Source: an uncultured Brevibacterium sp.
Lineage (GTDB): Bacteria > Actinomycetota > Actinomycetes > Actinomycetales > Brevibacteriaceae
DNA length: 23,627 nt
Assembly: GCA_902489215.1 (NCBI GenBank)
Contig: CABTZE010000011.1
Location: 1 to 23,627 of the forward strand
Direction of reading: 5' to 3'
The notes beneath the pieces were generated by a model. It saw only the letters and a list, made by a program, of their open reading frames with translations. It was not told where the DNA came from and ran no database searches. How positions within the stretch are numbered: the stretch's first letter is position 1; every line of letters starts with the position of its first letter. Below, piece after piece: positions 1 through 6,576 of this stretch. The translations under genes and the position numbers were made by a program.

Positions 1-33
1 CAAGATGTGCGGGTTCGAGTCCCGCATCCGGTA
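1..33 (+). tRNA. 3' part of a tRNA, probably tRNA-Leu (5' end outside window)
   Basis: The T arm is clear: 5-bp stem 9-13 with 21-25 closing the loop TTCGAGT (14-20). It is followed by a 7-nt acceptor strand (26-32) and discriminator A at 33. No CCA is encoded, which is common in actinobacteria. The bases before the T arm (CAAGATGT) look like the 3' side of a long variable arm, as in class II tRNAs. Discriminator A fits Leu and argues against Ser, which has G. The anticodon lies outside the window, so the identity is inference. Confidence 0.8.
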
Positions 34-40
34 CGAACAG

Positions 41-83
41 ATCTCGGGACATCGTGGAAACGATGTCCCGAGATTTTCTGTTT
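41..83 (+). terminator. Rho-independent terminator after the tRNA
   Basis: A perfect 15-bp inverted repeat (41-55 with 60-74) closes a GGAA tetraloop (56-59) and is followed by TTTTCTGTTT (74-83). It starts 8 nt after the tRNA discriminator base. Bases 36-40 (AACAG) can also pair with 78-82 (CTGTT). There is no T-run on the other side, so it should act on + strand transcription rather than as the terminator of pyk. Confidence 0.85.
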
Positions 84-125
84 GGGGCAGCCTGCGCGGC
101 ACCGCTGGTGAAGCACACGAGGCGG

Positions 126-142
126 CCGGCAGGTTCTGCCGG
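126..142 (-). terminator. Possible weak hairpin after pyk
   Basis: A 7-bp inverted repeat (126-132 with 136-142, 3-nt loop) lies about 27 nt past the pyk stop codon. No T-run follows it on the - strand, so it is at best a weak or non-canonical terminator or an RNA 3'-end stabiliser. I see no gene in 84-168. Confidence 0.25.
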
Positions 143-168
143 TTACCTCACGAGGCGCCGGTCACCGG

Positions 169-1674
169 TCAGAAGTTCGGTTCGGTGATCTTGCCGTAGC
201 CTGCTTCCGGGTGGCTGAAGATCTGGTTGTCATCCCGGTATGCCGGTGCCAGTCCCTTGATTGCGTCACCGAGTTTGTGCACGCGCAGGGCGTTTGTCGA
301 GCCGGGCAGACCCGGGGGCGAACCGGCCACGATGACGCAGTAGTCACCTTCATCGGCCATTCCCTCGCCCAGCAGGATTTCGTCGGTCTGCCGCGCCATC
401 TGGTCGGTGTGGCTGACTTCGTTGACGAGAATCGTCTCAACGCCCCAGGTCAGCGCCAGCTGGTGACGCACCTTGACGTCAGGGGTGAATGCCAGAAGAC
501 GACGAGGTGCACGCAGCCTCGACATGCGGCGGACCGAGTCACCCGTCTGCGTGAACACGCACATGTGGTCGATGTCGAGGTCGTGGGCGACCTGCACGGC
601 AGCCGCGGTGATTGCACCGCCGCGGGTCTTCGGCTCACTGCCCAGTTCGGGGATCAGGTGCAGGCCCTGCTGTTCGGAGGATTCGATGATGCGGGCCATG
701 GTGCGCACCGCATCGAGCCAGTGCTGACCGACTGAGGTTTCGCCGGAGAGCATAAGAGCATCCGCTCCGTCGAAAACAGCGTTGGCACAGTCGGAGGCTT
801 CAGCGCGGGTGGGCCTGGGCTCTTCGATCATCGATTCGAGCATCTGGGTGGCCACAATGACCGGCTTGGCCTCGCGGCGGCATTTGGCGATGGCGCGCTT
901 CTGGACGAGGGGAACCTGTTCCAGCGGAACTTCAACGCCCAGGTCGCCGCGCGCCACCATGAGCCCGTCAAAGGCATCGACGATTTCGTCGAGCTTTTCA
1001 ACAGCCTGCGGTTTCTCGAGTTTCGCAATGATGGGAATGCGGATGCCCTCGTCGTCCATGATCGAGCGAATGAGCTCAGCGTCTGCGGCATCGCGCACAA
1101 AGGACAGCGCCACCCAGTCAACACCCATGCGCAGACCGAAGCGGAGATCGGCTATGTCCTTCTCAGTCATCGCCGGCACTGAAACTGCGACACCGGGAAG
1201 GTTGATGCCCTTGTGGTCAGACAAGAAGCCCGGAACTTCGACTTCGACACGGATATCGGTTTCGGTGACTTCAACAGCGCGCAGGCGCACGCGCCCGTCA
1301 TCTACCAGCAGCGGGTCGCCGACGCTGACGTCGCCGGGCAGACCCGGGTACGTGGTTGAGATGCGCTCAACGGTTCCTTCGACGTCATCGGTCGTAATGG
1401 TGAACTGCTGACCGCGCTCAAAGTAGTGCTTTTTGCCGTCAGCGAAAGTGCCCAGCCGAATCTTCGGTCCCTGCAGGTCCATGAGGACCGCGACGGGACG
1501 TCCGGTGTCGTTGGCTGCTTCGCGCGCCCAACCGTAGAGGCGCTTGTGATCGGCGTGGGTTCCATGGGAGAAGTTGAAGCGAAGAACATCAACTCCGGCA
1601 TCGATGATGGCACGGATGTCTTCGTAGGATTTCTGAGCAGGTCCGAGGGTTGCAACGATCTTGGCTAGCCGCAT
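169..1674 (-). CDS. pyk: Pyruvate kinase
   Basis: Pyruvate kinase transfers phosphate from phosphoenolpyruvate to ADP, giving pyruvate and ATP in the last step of glycolysis in the cytoplasm. The 501-residue protein has the usual family length. The N-terminal part carries the LRFNFSHG motif (31-38). The active-site lysine is K218 in IIAKLEKPQA, and the metal-binding signature VARGDLGVEVP spans 240-250. The B domain lies at about 70-170, and the C-terminal regulatory domain occupies roughly the last 150 residues. The ATG start has no Shine-Dalgarno sequence, but a TAGGCT hexamer sits 6 nt upstream, suggesting a leaderless transcript. The gene lies 52 bp after lgt, matching the trp-lgt-pyk order known in Mycobacterium, and converges with the tRNA. 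Confidence 0.97.
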   Translation of the reverse strand: MRLAKIVATLGPAQKSYEDIRAIIDAGVDVLRFNFSHGTHADHKRLYGWAREAANDTGRPVAVLMDLQGPKIRLGTFADGKKHYFERGQQFTITTDDVEGTVERISTTYPGLPGDVSVGDPLLVDDGRVRLRAVEVTETDIRVEVEVPGFLSDHKGINLPGVAVSVPAMTEKDIADLRFGLRMGVDWVALSFVRDAADAELIRSIMDDEGIRIPIIAKLEKPQAVEKLDEIVDAFDGLMVARGDLGVEVPLEQVPLVQKRAIAKCRREAKPVIVATQMLESMIEEPRPTRAEASDCANAVFDGADALMLSGETSVGQHWLDAVRTMARIIESSEQQGLHLIPELGSEPKTRGGAITAAAVQVAHDLDIDHMCVFTQTGDSVRRMSRLRAPRRLLAFTPDVKVRHQLALTWGVETILVNEVSHTDQMARQTDEILLGEGMADEGDYCVIVAGSPPGLPGSTNALRVHKLGDAIKGLAPAYRDDNQIFSHPEAGYGKITEPNF

Positions 1675-1680
1675 AGTCCC

Positions 1681-1686
1681 AGCCTA
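1681..1686 (-). promoter_or_regulatory. Candidate leaderless -10 element for pyk
   Basis: TAGGCT (TANNNT) ends 6 nt before the ATG of pyk (1674), which would put the transcription start on the A of the start codon. No purine-rich ribosome-binding site lies in the 52-bp gap after lgt. I do not see a convincing -35 hexamer. Confidence 0.45.
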
Positions 1687-1726
1687 GTCGAATGTCGTTC
1701 CCGGTGAGAGACCCGCCGCAGCCGGA

Positions 1727-2827
1727 TCAGCTGCCAGCCTGTTCGTCTTCGTGGCGGCGCACCTGCGGGACAATCGAGATCGTCGACGTCACCGCACCGA
1801 AGTATCCGAAGGATCGTCCCGATACCGGCAGTTCCGAAGTTTCGGGATCGGCAATGACCGGAAGTGCTTGGGTAACAGGGCCGAAGCCGATCTCCTGTCC
1901 CCCGTCGGACTGCTGGGGCAGGGCGGCGGTTTCTGCCGAGGTGCCGCTCGCCTGAGTGCGAGGGCCTCCCCTTGATCCGCTCAGAGTGATGTCGGGATTG
2001 AACCTGGGGTAGCGGATACGCGACACCGCGAGCAGGACAGCGCCGAGGATGAACACGAAGATCGAAGTCCACACGTTGAGCCGCAGGCCCAAAATGTGCT
2101 CCGCAGTGTCAATGCGCAGAGCTTCAATCCACACCCGGCCCAGCGTGTAATAGCAGATGTAGGAGAAGAACACCTGGCCGTGATCCAGCCGGAACCGCTT
2201 GCCAAGCCAGATGAGCAGAAGCGCGCCCAGGACGTTCCAGATTGATTCGTAGAGGAACGTCGGATGAAACAGGGTGCCTTCGGGAATCGAGGGGTCAGGC
2301 CAGTTGGGATTGAGACGACCGTTGATCACCTGGTCGATGTGCAGACCCCACGGAAGTGTGGTCGGAGCGCCGAACAGCTCCTGGTTGAACCAGTTGCCCC
2401 AGCGGCCGATCCCCTGCGCCAGCAGCAGACCTGGAGCGGCAGCGTCGAGAAAAGCGCCGAAGCGGATGTCGAGCCTGCGCGCCACGAAGTACGCCACCAG
2501 GACGCCCAGGGCGACAGCACCCCAAATACCGAGTCCGCCGTTCCAAATGTAGAGAGCGGCAACAGGGTTACCTCCCGGCCCGAAATACGGGGCGGGAGTT
2601 GAGAACACGTGGTAGAGCCGGCCTCCGATGATGCCAGCCGGGATCGTCCACATGGCGATCGTCCACAGATCATCCGAATCTCCGCCTCGTGCGGTCCATC
2701 TGCGGTTCGTCAGCCACAGGGCCACGAAGATCCCGGTGATGATGCACAGCGCATAGGCGTGGATGGTCAGCGGGCCGAGCGAAAAGCCCTGCCAGGTCGG
2801 TGATGGGATCGCCGCCTGATACGTCAC
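1727..2827 (-). CDS. lgt: Prolipoprotein diacylglyceryl transferase
   Basis: Lgt moves a diacylglyceryl group from phosphatidylglycerol onto the lipobox cysteine of prolipoproteins, the first step of lipoprotein maturation at the cytoplasmic membrane. The family signature is clear at 139-153 (GIGRWGNWFNQELFG), with R142, N145 and E150 in the positions of known essential residues. Several hydrophobic membrane segments lie between about 20 and 270. The motif corresponding to the E. coli HGG loop reads NGG here (96-98). A hydrophilic tail of 92 residues (275-366) follows the last membrane segment and looks poorly conserved. The start is GTG in a GTGA overlap with the trpA stop, so translation is probably coupled to the trp genes. 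The position after trpA matches other actinobacteria. Confidence 0.96.
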   Translation of the reverse strand: MTYQAAIPSPTWQGFSLGPLTIHAYALCIITGIFVALWLTNRRWTARGGDSDDLWTIAMWTIPAGIIGGRLYHVFSTPAPYFGPGGNPVAALYIWNGGLGIWGAVALGVLVAYFVARRLDIRFGAFLDAAAPGLLLAQGIGRWGNWFNQELFGAPTTLPWGLHIDQVINGRLNPNWPDPSIPEGTLFHPTFLYESIWNVLGALLLIWLGKRFRLDHGQVFFSYICYYTLGRVWIEALRIDTAEHILGLRLNVWTSIFVFILGAVLLAVSRIRYPRFNPDITLSGSRGGPRTQASGTSAETAALPQQSDGGQEIGFGPVTQALPVIADPETSELPVSGRSFGYFGAVTSTISIVPQVRRHEDEQAGS

Positions 2828-3603
2828 GAGCGGACCGTTCCCTCGCGCAGTTCTTCTGCAAGTCGGCCGACGGCGGCGGGACCGCCCTCGTCAAGAGCAC
2901 GCACCAGCGCAGAGCCGACGATGACGCCGTCGGCGTAGGCGGCGACTTCGCCCGCCTGTTCGCGGTTCGACACACCAAGACCCACGCAGACGTGCTCAGC
3001 ACCAGCTTCGCGCACACGGCCCACGAGTTCTTCTGCGTGCGAGTCCACCTGGTCGCGAGTACCGGTAACGCCCATTGTCGAGGCGGCATAGACGAAGCCG
3101 CGAGAACGCGAGCTGATGAGAGCAAGGCGCTCCGCGGTTGAAGACGGTGCGGCCAGGAAGATCCTGTCGAGGTCGTGAGCGTCAGATGCTGCGTCCCAAG
3201 CGGCGCAGTCGTCCGGCAGCAGATCCGGCGTGATGATGCCGTGGCCGCCGGCGGACGCGAGGTCGCGGGCATAGGCTTCCACGCCGTACTGAAGGATGAG
3301 GTTCCAATAGCTCATGACAACGGGAACAGCACCCGCGTTCGCGGCTGCTTCGACAGCGCGCAGCGAATCCGCAACGCGAACTCCGGCCTGCAGAGCAGCA
3401 TCGGCGGCCCGCTGGATGACGGGACCGTCCATGCCGGGATCGGTGTACGGGATGCCGACTTCGATGATGTCGGCGCCTCCTCGAGCCAGTTCCTCGATCG
3501 CCTCAAGGGAGCCCGGAACATCGGGGAAGCCGACGGGCAGGTAGCCCACAAGGGCGGCGCGGCCGTCGTTCTTGGTCTGTGTGAGGACTTCAGCCGTGCT
3601 CAT
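2824..3603 (-). CDS. trpA: Tryptophan synthase alpha chain
   Basis: TrpA cleaves indole-3-glycerol phosphate to indole and glyceraldehyde 3-phosphate and passes the indole through a tunnel to TrpB. The 259-residue TIM barrel has the expected length. The active-site region EVGIPYTDPGMDGPVIQ (48-64) supplies the catalytic pair E48 and D59. The phosphate-binding glycine-rich segment near the C terminus (VCVGLGVSN, then DGVIVGSALV) is present. The ATG start overlaps the trpB stop (ATGA), and the stop overlaps the lgt start (GTGA), so all three genes are translationally coupled. Confidence 0.98.
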   Translation of the reverse strand: MSTAEVLTQTKNDGRAALVGYLPVGFPDVPGSLEAIEELARGGADIIEVGIPYTDPGMDGPVIQRAADAALQAGVRVADSLRAVEAAANAGAVPVVMSYWNLILQYGVEAYARDLASAGGHGIITPDLLPDDCAAWDAASDAHDLDRIFLAAPSSTAERLALISSRSRGFVYAASTMGVTGTRDQVDSHAEELVGRVREAGAEHVCVGLGVSNREQAGEVAAYADGVIVGSALVRALDEGGPAAVGRLAEELREGTVRS

Positions 3604-4817
3604 ACCTGGACCGCTCCTTCGTCGATGTAGTCAAACCACCTGGCGGCGGTCGTCATGTCCTTGTCGCCGCGTCCGGACAGGCTCACGAGAATAACAGCGT
3701 CTTCTCCGAGTTCCCTGCCGATCTTCATGGCACCGGCAAGAGCGTGCGAGCTTTCGATTGCCGGAATGATGCCCTCGGTGCGGGCCAGCAGGCGGAAGGC
3801 CTCCATGGCTTCATCGTCGACGATGGGCCGGTATTCAGCGCGTCCGGAGTCGTTGAGGTAGGAGTGTTCGGGACCAACCGACGGGTAGTCGAGTCCGGCA
3901 GACACCGAGTGCGACGGCAGGGTCTGGCCGTCTTCGTCCTGCAGGATGTACGTCGCAGAACCATGGAGAACACCGGGGCGCCCACCGGAGAAACGTGCGG
4001 CGTGACGGCCTGTGTCCACACCGTCGCCGCCGGCCTCGAAGCCGTATAGGCGGACGTTCTCATCGCCGATGAATGCCGCAAAGATTCCCATCGCGTTCGA
4101 ACCGCCGCCAACGCAGGCGCACACAGCGTCAGGCAGACGGCCGGCCTTCTGCTGAATCTGTTCGCGTGCTTCATCCGACATGATGCGCTGGAAGCTGCGC
4201 ACCATAGCCGGGAACGGGTGGGGTCCGGCGACCGTGCCGATCATGTAGTGCGTTGTCTCGACATTGGCCACCCAATCGCGCATGGCCTCGTTCATAGCGT
4301 CTTTCAGGGTGCGGGTTCCTGTGCGCACCGGAACGACTTCGGCACCGAGCAGGCGCATGCGGGCCACGTTCAGTGACTGCCGCTGAGTGTCTTCTTCGCC
4401 CATGTACACGGTGCACTCAAGCCCGAACAGAGCAGCGGCGGTCGCTGCTGCAACGCCGTGCTGACCGGCACCGGTCTCGGCAATGACGCGGGTCTTGCCC
4501 ATGCGCGCCGTGAGAAGAGCCTGCCCGAGCACGTTGTTGATCTTGTGCGAACCCGTGTGGTTGAGGTCTTCGCGCTTGAGGAAGACACGTGCGCCGCCGC
4601 AGTGTTCAGCAAAGCGGGGAGCTTCCGTCAGCAGGCTGGGTCGGCCCGTGTACTCAAGCTGCAGGCGGGTGAGCTCTTCAGCGAACTCAGGATCGACCAT
4701 CGCTTTGCGCCAAGCTTCCTCGATCTGGTCAAGGGCGGGCACGAGAGCTTCCGGGAAGAACCGGCCGCCGAACTCACCGAAGTAGGGGCCGGCTTCTGCT
4801 GCTGGGATTTCGGGCAT
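3600..4817 (-). CDS. trpB: Tryptophan synthase beta chain
   Basis: TrpB is the pyridoxal phosphate enzyme that condenses indole with serine to give tryptophan, in an alpha2-beta2 complex with TrpA. The 405-residue sequence carries the PLP lysine K92 in HTGSHKINN, the catalytic glutamate E114 in AETGAGQHG, and the phosphate-binding loop GGGSN (237-241). Length and motifs match the TrpB1 type that pairs with TrpA. The ATG is preceded by a GGAAGAG purine stretch. It is separated from trpC by a 95-bp gap, the largest break within the his-trp-lgt cluster. Confidence 0.98.
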   Translation of the reverse strand: MPEIPAAEAGPYFGEFGGRFFPEALVPALDQIEEAWRKAMVDPEFAEELTRLQLEYTGRPSLLTEAPRFAEHCGGARVFLKREDLNHTGSHKINNVLGQALLTARMGKTRVIAETGAGQHGVAAATAAALFGLECTVYMGEEDTQRQSLNVARMRLLGAEVVPVRTGTRTLKDAMNEAMRDWVANVETTHYMIGTVAGPHPFPAMVRSFQRIMSDEAREQIQQKAGRLPDAVCACVGGGSNAMGIFAAFIGDENVRLYGFEAGGDGVDTGRHAARFSGGRPGVLHGSATYILQDEDGQTLPSHSVSAGLDYPSVGPEHSYLNDSGRAEYRPIVDDEAMEAFRLLARTEGIIPAIESSHALAGAMKIGRELGEDAVILVSLSGRGDKDMTTAARWFDYIDEGAVQV

Positions 4818-4857
4818 AGTCTCTTCCGTTCTGTGTGGGCGGCTCGGGCTGTCAGAG

Positions 4858-4871
4858 CACGAGGCGCCGGT
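4858..4871. repeat. 14-bp word shared with the pyk downstream region (second copy at 149-162)
   Basis: The word CACGAGGCGCCGGT occurs at 149-162, after pyk, and again at 4858-4871, in the trpC-trpB gap, in the same orientation. Both copies are non-coding. It contains the palindrome GGCGCC. It could be coincidence in GC-rich DNA or a small dispersed intergenic element. Confidence 0.35.
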
Positions 4872-4912
4872 GCGCGGGCGGTGTGCTTTGAGTGTGCGCT
4901 GCGGCTGGTTCG

Positions 4913-5695
4913 CTAGGACCGCTGCGCGCGGCCTGCACGGGTGAACTCGGCTACCGCAGTTTGCGGGTCGCCGTGCTTCACGAGCGCTTCGCCTACGAGC
5001 ACGAGGTCTGCGCCGGCCGCCGCGTAGAGTTCGACTTCGGCGCTTGTAGCGACACCGCTTTCAGCGACCAGGTGCGTGTGCCCCGTCGCTTCGGCAGCCA
5101 GGGGTGCAAAGCGCGCGGGATCAACCGACAGGTCTTTGAGATTGCGAGTGTTGACACCGAGGATCTTCGCCCCGAGTTTCGCCCCACGCGCGATTTCTTC
5201 GCTGGTGTGGGCCTCTACAAGAACGGCCATACCGAGTTCGTGGGCAAGCTCGTAGAGGCTGCGCATCTGCTCGTCGTCAAGAGCCGCGACGATCAGCAGG
5301 ATTATGTCCGCCCCGTAGGCGCGGGCTTCATACACCTGATATTCGTCGACCATGAAGTCCTTGCGCAGCAACGGAACGTCCACGCGGGCACGCACTGCTG
5401 CGAAGTCTTCCAGGCTGCCGCCGAAGCGACGCTCTTCTGTCAGCACCGAGATGGCTGCAGCACCTCCGGCTTCGTAGGCGGCCGCAAGTTCAGCCGGGTC
5501 TGCGATATCGGCCAGCGCACCCTTGGAAGGTGACGAGCGCTTGACTTCGCAGATCAGCCCGAAATGCGCGGGTGCGAAGGAGCGCGCAGGGGCTGCTGCC
5601 GCTGCGCGCTCTTTCATCTGCTCGAGGTCAACACGAGCGCGGCGCCGTTCGAGGTCTTCACGGACCCCGTCGATGATGTCGCCGAGAACTGTCAA
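4913..5695 (-). CDS. trpC: Indole-3-glycerol phosphate synthase
   Basis: TrpC closes the indole ring, turning carboxyphenylaminodeoxyribulose 5-phosphate into indole-3-glycerol phosphate. The 260-residue TIM barrel carries the family motifs: E50 and K52 in CEVKRSSPSKG, K112 in LLRKDFMVDEYQV, E161, N182 in GVNTRNLKDL, and VAESGV. The start is set at the TTG at 5695, which overlaps the previous gene's stop (TTGA). The frame stays open upstream, but that extension (ATG at 5881) is arginine-rich, runs through the neighbouring gene and is not homologous to TrpC. No TrpF domain is fused to it, and trpF is absent from the window; in many actinobacteria that step is done by the HisA homologue. Confidence 0.95.
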   Translation of the reverse strand: MTVLGDIIDGVREDLERRRARVDLEQMKERAAAAAPARSFAPAHFGLICEVKRSSPSKGALADIADPAELAAAYEAGGAAAISVLTEERRFGGSLEDFAAVRARVDVPLLRKDFMVDEYQVYEARAYGADIILLIVAALDDEQMRSLYELAHELGMAVLVEAHTSEEIARGAKLGAKILGVNTRNLKDLSVDPARFAPLAAEATGHTHLVAESGVATSAEVELYAAAGADLVLVGEALVKHGDPQTAVAEFTRAGRAQRS

Positions 5696-5982
5696 CGCTG
5701 CAGGGTGTTGCGGTGAATCTTCGGGCCGAGGCCGGCCTTGACCAGAATGGGGCCGACGATTGCGCCGAGAACCACGATTCCGCAGCCGACGAAGAACAGC
5801 GTCCAGCCGCTGCTGTTGACGATCAGCGTGCCGATGCTGGCGACTGCAATGCCGATGAACACGAGGATGACGCCGATCCACGCACCCACGGAGTGCATGT
5901 GGCCGGGGTCCTGGATCGCCTCGTAGTCGATGCTCGACTTGTCGAGGTCGGGGGCTCCGTTGCGGTACTTGGTCTTAGACAT
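5692..5982 (-). CDS. Small membrane protein of the actinobacterial trp cluster (HGxxPAAW/DUF6704-like)
   Basis: This 96-residue protein has a polar N-terminal stretch, a GHMHSVGAW motif (27-35) and two hydrophobic membrane segments (about 33-54 and 58-81), then a short basic tail. The motif and position match the small HGxxPAAW-type proteins that lie between trpE and trpC in actinobacteria; Rv1610 of M. tuberculosis holds the same place. Its biochemical role is not known to me. The ATG has a GGAG ribosome-binding site 5 nt upstream. Its TGA stop overlaps the TTG start of trpC, so the two are likely coupled. The family assignment rests on motif and context. Confidence 0.8.
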   Translation of the reverse strand: MSKTKYRNGAPDLDKSSIDYEAIQDPGHMHSVGAWIGVILVFIGIAVASIGTLIVNSSGWTLFFVGCGIVVLGAIVGPILVKAGLGPKIHRNTLQR

Positions 5983-6060
5983 TGTGCTCCTTCATTCTGC
6001 TGTCAGGATTCTCTCACGAAAGACTGAGTTGCTGGCAATCGGCTCGCCATGAGAGGCGAA

Positions 6061-6576
6061 TCATCTGATGTCGTCGGGATCTTCGCCGCGCGAAAGCGCG
6101 TCCCAGGCGGCAGCCGGGTCGTCGTCGGGATCTGCTTCGCCCTCCGCGATGTCAGCGCGTTCGAACTTCTGACTGTTGCGCCACTGAGTACGCCCGAAGC
6201 CGACGATGCCCGCGGCCACGGCTGCAGCAAAGCCGGCGGCAGCTGCTGCCCACGCCCACGGCGTTGCGTCCTGGCCGAGTGCAATGCCGATGCCGGTGCC
6301 GGCGTAGCCGAACCCCAACAGCACCATGAGGACGCCTGTGATTCTGCGGCCCACCGTGCCCAACATCGCAAGCAGCAGAGCCGTCACGGCGAAGGCAGCC
6401 GCCTGTGCCGTGAGCACGGGCGAGCCTCCACCACCCGAATCCCCGGGTGCACCGTCGGCAACTCCTGCGGGACCGGTGTTGACTGCCCCAGTCATGGTCA
6501 CGAGTTCCCGCGTTGAGATGAACCACAGGATTCCTGCGGCTGCCAAGAGAAGCAGAACCGACCGTCCGCGGGTCAT
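6061..6576 (-). CDS. Trp biosynthesis-associated membrane protein (Trp_oprn_chp type)
   Basis: A 171-residue protein with four predicted membrane segments: about 6-22, 57-76, 79-100 and 107-128. A glycine/proline-rich loop (about 34-54) lies between the first two. The C-terminal tail (about 129-171) is acidic and hydrophilic, probably cytoplasmic. Size, topology and location directly after trpE match the actinobacterial family of Trp-operon-associated membrane proteins (Trp_oprn_chp); no reaction is established for that family to my knowledge. Its ATG overlaps the trpE stop (ATGA). A 78-bp gap separates it from the next small membrane protein. Confidence 0.85.
   Translation of the reverse strand: MTRGRSVLLLLAAAGILWFISTRELVTMTGAVNTGPAGVADGAPGDSGGGGSPVLTAQAAAFAVTALLLAMLGTVGRRITGVLMVLLGFGYAGTGIGIALGQDATPWAWAAAAAGFAAAVAAGIVGFGRTQWRNSQKFERADIAEGEADPDDDPAAAWDALSRGEDPDDIR

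Noticed and set aside
1..83. tRNA 3' end as an integration (att) site
   Set aside because: No integrase gene, no repeated tRNA 3' segment and no foreign gene block lie downstream; the inverted repeat is explained as a terminator.
4818..4912. Leader peptide or attenuator in the trpC-trpB gap
   Set aside because: No short frame with tryptophan codons and no alternating hairpins with a T-run were found in these 95 bases.
5696..5881. N-terminal extension of TrpC from an upstream ATG
   Set aside because: The added residues are arginine- and histidine-rich, overlap the small membrane protein gene in another frame, and do not resemble TrpC. The TTG at 5695 gives the normal length.
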